From NCBI GenBank assembly GCA_035455745.1, contig DATIEP010000049.1, positions 62,001 to 126,000 of the forward strand: a stretch of DNA of 64,000 nt, given 5' to 3'. How positions within the stretch are numbered: the stretch's first letter is position 1; each line of letters opens with the position of its first letter. The stretch is from JADGGM01 sp027307005. Lineage in GTDB: Bacteria; Gemmatimonadota; Gemmatimonadetes; Gemmatimonadales; Gemmatimonadaceae. The translations under genes and the position numbers were made by a program. Under the pieces are notes generated by a model. The model did no database searches. It saw nothing but the letters and a program-made list of their open reading frames with translations, and had not been told where the DNA came from. Of the stretch, positions 60,780-64,000 are shown one piece after another.

Positions 60780-61769
60780 ATGCCGAACCACCAGCGGAAT
60801 TATCGGGCGATACTCGAGCGCAACGTCGGATTCGATGGCAACACGCGCTGGCTGCGATACGCCAGACGCAACGGATTCAAGGAGGTGAAGGCGGAACGCG
60901 TGCGGCGATGCCCGGACTGCGGCGGGCGGCCCAAGCGAAAATCCTGGGGCCAGTACGTCTATTTCAGCACGCTGATTCATCTCCTCGAGTGCAGCCGGTG
61001 CGGCCTCGTTTGGTCCGATGCGCGCATCGATCCGGGTCTCGTCCGCAGGCAGTTCGAGGTCATGTACAATGGCGAGAGGTACTTTCGCTTCTCGAGACGC
61101 CGCATCTTCGGGCACTTGGCGCGCGTCATCGACGATCTCGCCCCGCGCGGCGCCCACGTGCTCGACATCGGCGGTGCGCGCGGCGATCTCATGGCGCACC
61201 TCGTCGAACGGCGTCCGGATCTGTATGTGGTCGTGAACGACGTCTCCGCCTCCGGGACCAAAGCCGCGACCGAGCGATTCGGATTCCCGACGATCACCGG
61301 CGGTGCGCAAGCGCTCGACGAGCACGAGCGGCGCTACGACATCGTCGTGCTGAGCGACGTCCTGTACTTCGAGCCCGACATCCGCCGTCTCTGGTCTGCG
61401 TTAGACAAGCTCGTCGCGCCCGGCGGCAAAGTGATCATCCGTGTGCCGCACAGGTGGGCGCTCATCCGCCTCTGGCAGCGGTGGTTCCGCGCCACGCGGT
61501 CGCGCGCACGACAGCGTCTGCAGCACGCGATTCGATTCTTCAATCCCGGGCACATCTTCATCCTTCGGAAGGACTATCTCGAGACGCGTCTCCGCCAACT
61601 GGGCTTTCAGCGGCTGCGCGTGATGCCCTCGCCGCTCCTCGCGCACGCGGGGACGCGCGTCATCGATGCGGTGGCCTTCGCCGTCGCGGTCGTGATCTAT
61701 TGGGTGACTGGCGGCGCCTGTGCATTGACGCCGAGTGTGGTGGTCGTCGGCGCGGATCGGCAGATCTGA
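60780..61769 (+). CDS. SAM-dependent methyltransferase with N-terminal zinc ribbon and C-terminal membrane helix
   Basis: 329 residues from ATG 60780 (GGTGAG upstream). N-terminal zinc-binding cysteines CPDCGG (about 43-48) and CSRCGL (about 70-75). The class I methyltransferase fold follows: HVLDIGGARGDLMAHLVERR is the SAM-binding motif I, YDIVVLSDVLYFEPDIRRLW motif II/post-II, and LVAPGGKVIIRVPHRWALIR motif III. The C-terminus has a hydrophobic stretch (AVAFAVAVVIYWVTGGACAL) that probably anchors it to the membrane. Such ribbon-methyltransferase proteins often modify sugars or lipids in cell-surface clusters; no neighbour confirms this here. Confidence 0.8.
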   Translation: MPNHQRNYRAILERNVGFDGNTRWLRYARRNGFKEVKAERVRRCPDCGGRPKRKSWGQYVYFSTLIHLLECSRCGLVWSDARIDPGLVRRQFEVMYNGERYFRFSRRRIFGHLARVIDDLAPRGAHVLDIGGARGDLMAHLVERRPDLYVVVNDVSASGTKAATERFGFPTITGGAQALDEHERRYDIVVLSDVLYFEPDIRRLWSALDKLVAPGGKVIIRVPHRWALIRLWQRWFRATRSRARQRLQHAIRFFNPGHIFILRKDYLETRLRQLGFQRLRVMPSPLLAHAGTRVIDAVAFAVAVVIYWVTGGACALTPSVVVVGADRQI

Positions 61770-61835
61770 TGCCGCACGCGCCTGCGCGCCCGGACGCCGA
61801 CGCGCACGGGGGCGACGTCCAGTCGACGGATGCGG

Positions 61836-62948
61836 TCACTCGTCGACGATCAGCGTACCGATCGCGCCTTTCTGGCCGTGACCGAAGGAGTGGTTGACGA
61901 ACACGTATTCCCCCGGCTCGTCGGCCCGCATCTCGAAGATCATGCCGCCACCCGCCGCGACGCTATACGTTTGTACGCCGTGAATCGCACTGTTAGGCGG
62001 CGCGCCGAGGTAGACGGTTTCGAACTGTCCGCCTACGACGTGAAAGGCACAGGGATGGGTTGGGCCGGCGTTCACGACATGGAAGCGGACCAGCTTGCCT
62101 CGAGGAACGTGGATCGGCGCCTCCTGATACTGCGCCGGCCGCCCATTGAACGCGAGCAGGTCCGGGAGCTCGCTCAGCATCTTGGTATAGGCAAACGGCG
62201 AAATACCGTTCTCCGGCGGGCCGAGGTAGAACTCGTTCTGAATCAGCACCAGCTCGGTCGCGGGTCGCAGCGGTTTCACGGGGTCGACGATGATCGCGCC
62301 GAACATGCCGGAACCGAGATGCATGAGCACCGGCGCGGTTCCGCAGTGATAGAGAAAAGCGCCGGCATACTTCGGGGTGAACGAGAAGCTCACGGATTGC
62401 CCAGGAAGGGCCGAGCGAAACGCGGTCTTGGGGTTGATCTGTGCCGCATGAAAATCCATGGAGTGTGGAATTCGTCCGGCGTTAGTCAGCGTGAACTCGA
62501 CCATGTCGCCTTGGCGGACGTGGACAATCGGCCCCGGCATATCGCCATCGAACGTCCACGCCGCGACCACCGTGTCCTCGCGGACGCGGATCGGCACTTC
62601 CCTGGCAGTGAAGTGGAGGCGTGTCACGCGCTGGTGCGGCAGCGGCGGCAGCACCGGGTCGAACCGGTGGAACGCGACGGCAGCTGCAGCAGTGCTGCCC
62701 GGAGCCGACGCCGAGGAGGACGGCATCGCATGGTGCAGACTCGTATCGCTGCGGCTGTCCGGGTTTTGCGTTGGGCGTTCGTGCACGCGCGTCGCGCCCG
62801 TCGCCGTGTCGGCGCTGGGTGCACGTCGCCCGACCTCGGACCGGCCGCACGCGGCAACCGCCGCGGCCAGAACGGGTGCGTGCATGAGAAAGCGTCGCCG
62901 GCCGCTGTCGATGGTGCGGCGTCCTGTTGGCGCCTGCGTGTCGGACAT
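61836..62948 (-). CDS. Copper-containing nitrite reductase-like two-domain multicopper oxidase, Tat lipoprotein
   Basis: 370 residues from ATG 62948 (GAGGA upstream). Twin-arginine signal GRRRFLMHAPVLAAAVAACG with a cysteine suited to lipidation, then a disordered Ala/Ser linker to about 90. The ligands expected of NirK are present: type 1 copper H162, C202, H210, M215; type 2 copper H167, H201, H353; catalytic Asp165 and His303 (IPHSMDFH, FLYHCG, LMHLGSGM, AFHVVGG, VNHSFGHG). The C-to-H spacing around the cysteine is one residue shorter than in the Alcaligenes enzyme. Likely reaction: nitrite to nitric oxide in the periplasm. Divergent from a Crp-type regulator with a matching operator. Confidence 0.85.
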   Translation of the reverse strand: MSDTQAPTGRRTIDSGRRRFLMHAPVLAAAVAACGRSEVGRRAPSADTATGATRVHERPTQNPDSRSDTSLHHAMPSSSASAPGSTAAAAVAFHRFDPVLPPLPHQRVTRLHFTAREVPIRVREDTVVAAWTFDGDMPGPIVHVRQGDMVEFTLTNAGRIPHSMDFHAAQINPKTAFRSALPGQSVSFSFTPKYAGAFLYHCGTAPVLMHLGSGMFGAIIVDPVKPLRPATELVLIQNEFYLGPPENGISPFAYTKMLSELPDLLAFNGRPAQYQEAPIHVPRGKLVRFHVVNAGPTHPCAFHVVGGQFETVYLGAPPNSAIHGVQTYSVAAGGGMIFEMRADEPGEYVFVNHSFGHGQKGAIGTLIVDE

Positions 62949-63012
62949 TGGATCCTCGCACAGATGGTGGCGGTGCGCCCGCGTTAGGAATCGAGCCGCT
63001 CAGCCGGAATAT

Positions 63013-63052
63013 GTCGCGGCGTTCGGCGGTCCGCGACGTGATGGGCGTCACG
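63013..63052. promoter_or_regulatory. Crp-type operator and second dyad between nirK-like and regulator genes
   Basis: CGTGA-N6-TCACG (63037-63052) is a symmetric site of the TGTGA-N6-TCACA class. A further dyad, GTCGCGG (63013-63019) with CCGCGAC (63031-63037), abuts it. The site lies about 50 bases before the regulator start and about 90 bases from the nitrite reductase start, placed to control either gene. It matches the specificity expected of the regulator's recognition helix. Confidence 0.6.
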
Positions 63053-63101
63053 CGATATACGCTCCAGTGGTGCGGATCGCTCGGCGGCGTTTACTTACGG
63101 C

Positions 63102-63893
63102 ATGACCGAGACGTCGACACTCGATACGCTCGTCGAATTGCTCCGCGGCGTTCCGCTCTTCGGCGAGCTGGAGGACGAGGCGTTGCGCCAGCTCGCCGGG
63201 CGATGTGTCGTTCGATCGGCGCCGGCGGGTTGGGTGTTGTTCACGACCGGCGAAGCGTGTCGCGGCGTCTACATCGTCCAATCGGGGCACGTGCGCATCT
63301 TTCGAACCGACCCGAGCGGACGCGAGCAAGTGCTGCACGTCGAAGGGCCGGGACGCGCGGTGGCCGAGCTTCCATTGTTCGACGGCGGGCCGTATCCGGC
63401 ATCCGCACTGACTACGGAGGAGTCGCGGCTGGCGTTCCTGCCGCGCGCCGCCTTCGAGCACCTCTATCGCACGCACCCCGACATCGCGCAGGCGGTGATT
63501 CGCTCGTTAGGCAGGCGCCTCAGGCATCTCGTCCATGTGACCGAGACGCTGGCCTTCCGGGATGTGGCGGCTCGACTCGCCTTACTGCTCGTCGGCTATG
63601 CGCAGCAGAGCGGAACGCGGACCGACGCCGGCGTGGTGATCGAGGTCGATCGCACCCAGGAGGACATCGCGCACGAAATCGGCACCGCGCGCGAGTCGGT
63701 GTCGCGCGCGATGAAGCAGCTTCGGAAGCAGAAGCTGATCGAGTCACTGGGCCGCAACCGGATTTTGATTCCGGACGTGGACCGGTTGCACGCGTTGCTG
63801 CCGTCACAGAGCGACGCGGAGCATCGGCCGGCTCGGCTTGGTGAGACATCCGTCACACCACCGGCGGACAACGCGGGTCACTCTTCGGCATGA
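63102..63893 (+). CDS. Crp/Fnr family transcriptional regulator (Crp-type DNA reader)
   Basis: 263 residues. Cyclic-nucleotide-type effector domain (GVYIVQSGHVRIFRTDPSGREQ, AELPLFDGGPYPASALTTEE), long dimer helix and winged helix (TQEDIAHEIGTARESVSRAMKQL). There is no N-terminal cysteine cluster, so it is not an Fnr iron-sulfur sensor. The recognition helix has R-E-x-x-x-R (RESVSR), the Crp pattern that reads GTGA, not the Fnr E-S-x-S-R pattern. A Ser/Pro/His-rich tail of about 35 residues follows the domain. Its stop overlaps the next gene (ATGA). With a nitrite reductase beside it, a nitric-oxide or redox-responsive role like DNR/NnrR is inferred. Confidence 0.88.
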   Translation: MTETSTLDTLVELLRGVPLFGELEDEALRQLAGRCVVRSAPAGWVLFTTGEACRGVYIVQSGHVRIFRTDPSGREQVLHVEGPGRAVAELPLFDGGPYPASALTTEESRLAFLPRAAFEHLYRTHPDIAQAVIRSLGRRLRHLVHVTETLAFRDVAARLALLLVGYAQQSGTRTDAGVVIEVDRTQEDIAHEIGTARESVSRAMKQLRKQKLIESLGRNRILIPDVDRLHALLPSQSDAEHRPARLGETSVTPPADNAGHSSA

Positions 63894-64000
63894 ATGTCCT
63901 CTCGCCCGAGGCGCGCGCCGGGCGGTTCGCGCTCCCCGGTGCGCATTTCGCGGTGGCGACGTGCTATCTGGTGGCGGCGGCCGCCGGTCTGGTCTGGATC
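63890..64000 (+). CDS. Membrane protein, 5' end only (runs off the window)
   Basis: From ATG 63890, overlapping the regulator stop by four bases, 37 codons are visible: MNVLSPEARAGRFALPGAHF then VAVATCYLVAAAAGLVWI-like hydrophobic residues. This is the first membrane helix after a short cytoplasmic leader. A heme-copper oxidase or NnrS-like protein would suit the context, but too little is present to say. Confidence 0.6.
   Translation, partial: MNVLSPEARAGRFALPGAHFAVATCYLVAAAAGLVWI

Larger units (their letters stand above)
1243..63512. repeat. Interspersed word GTTAGGC, about 89 copies over the window
   Basis: Hand count finds about 60 forward copies (for example 1243, 4068, 6715, 13304, 15286, 18382, 25413, 31156, 36802, 41785, 43969, 50480, 58504, 63505) and about 29 reverse copies GCCTAAC (for example 2249, 4996, 9170, 19554, 29771, 35392, 38965, 44111, 48524, 57658, 60734). 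The preceding base is usually C, giving CGTTAGGC; the following base is often G. CGTTGGGC is also frequent. At about two thirds G+C I expect near seven copies by chance. Copies are single, spaced about 0.7 kb on average, and occur inside genes of every kind and in gaps. Confidence 0.85.

Noticed and set aside
1243..63512. TTAGGC as a telomere-type repeat
   Set aside because: The copies are single and dispersed, never tandem, and this is bacterial coding DNA.
1..64000. CRISPR array, tRNA or rRNA genes, insertion sequences
   Set aside because: No evenly spaced direct repeats, no cloverleaf with a T-loop consensus, no rRNA-like stretch and no transposase or integrase product were found on reading both strands.

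Overview
The window looks like chromosomal DNA from a free-living, high-G+C (by eye about two thirds G+C), Gram-negative-type bacterium, most likely Gemmatimonadota or a relative such as Acidobacteriota. Reasons: a TonB-dependent receptor with an N-terminal carboxypeptidase-like domain, several secreted beta-propeller peptidases, and three PadR regulator plus orphan ADOP-type permease pairs, which are typical of these phyla. No rRNA, tRNA, CRISPR array, integrase or transposase was recognised. The assignment is inference from gene content, not from a marker gene.

Layout. 1-8.5 kb: DoxX-like membrane protein (cut by the window edge), soluble transhydrogenase SthA, two unknown secreted or small proteins, a multidomain subtilisin, cardiolipin synthase and a SodC-like secreted protein. 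8.7-15.5 kb: dipeptidyl-peptidase IV, SYLF-domain lipid-binding protein, GT87 mannosyltransferase-like membrane protein, and a membrane PAS-GGDEF-EAL protein. 15.6-23.8 kb: PadR-ADOP pair 1, TonB-dependent receptor, NTF2-like protein, outer-membrane barrel, alpha/beta hydrolase. 23.9-26.6 kb: a translationally coupled zinc-metallopeptidase/ATP-grasp ligase pair and a membrane protein. 26.8-35.1 kb: Ig-like surface protein, tricorn-type S41 peptidase, Tat-exported sortilin/BNR-type propeller. 35.2-37.7 kb: queC and queE (7-deazaguanine synthesis) either side of a DUF5996 gene, then an 82-bp near-perfect palindrome. 37.9-48.2 kb: FUSC-type exporter, D-cysteine desulfhydrase-like enzyme, small basic DUF6496 and DUF3175 proteins, FecR-domain protein, lipoprotein, PEBP-family protein coupled to a threonine dehydratase-like enzyme, cyclophilin. 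48.3-58.7 kb: ADOP remnant, YncE-like propeller, MFS transporter, two further PadR-ADOP pairs flanking a truncated aldo/keto reductase. 58.7-64 kb: Vgb-like propeller, VOC protein, zinc-ribbon methyltransferase, then a copper nitrite reductase (NirK-type) divergent from a Crp-family regulator that overlaps a further membrane-protein gene.

The dominant themes are secreted protein and peptide breakdown (subtilisin, DPP-IV, tricorn-type peptidase), envelope work (receptor, barrel, cardiolipin synthase, exporters) and PadR-controlled permeases. The nitrite reductase with its Crp-like regulator is a probable nitrogen-oxide module.

The most striking unexplained signal is a short word, GTTAGGC (most often CGTTAGGC), found about 89 times by hand count on the two strands (about 60 forward, 29 reverse). 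That is roughly tenfold more than base composition would give. It is spread singly through genes and gaps, imposes the otherwise rare leucine codon TTA as Leu-Gly (TTA GGC), and several times forms a stop codon. It behaves like an interspersed genome-wide signal rather than part of any gene.
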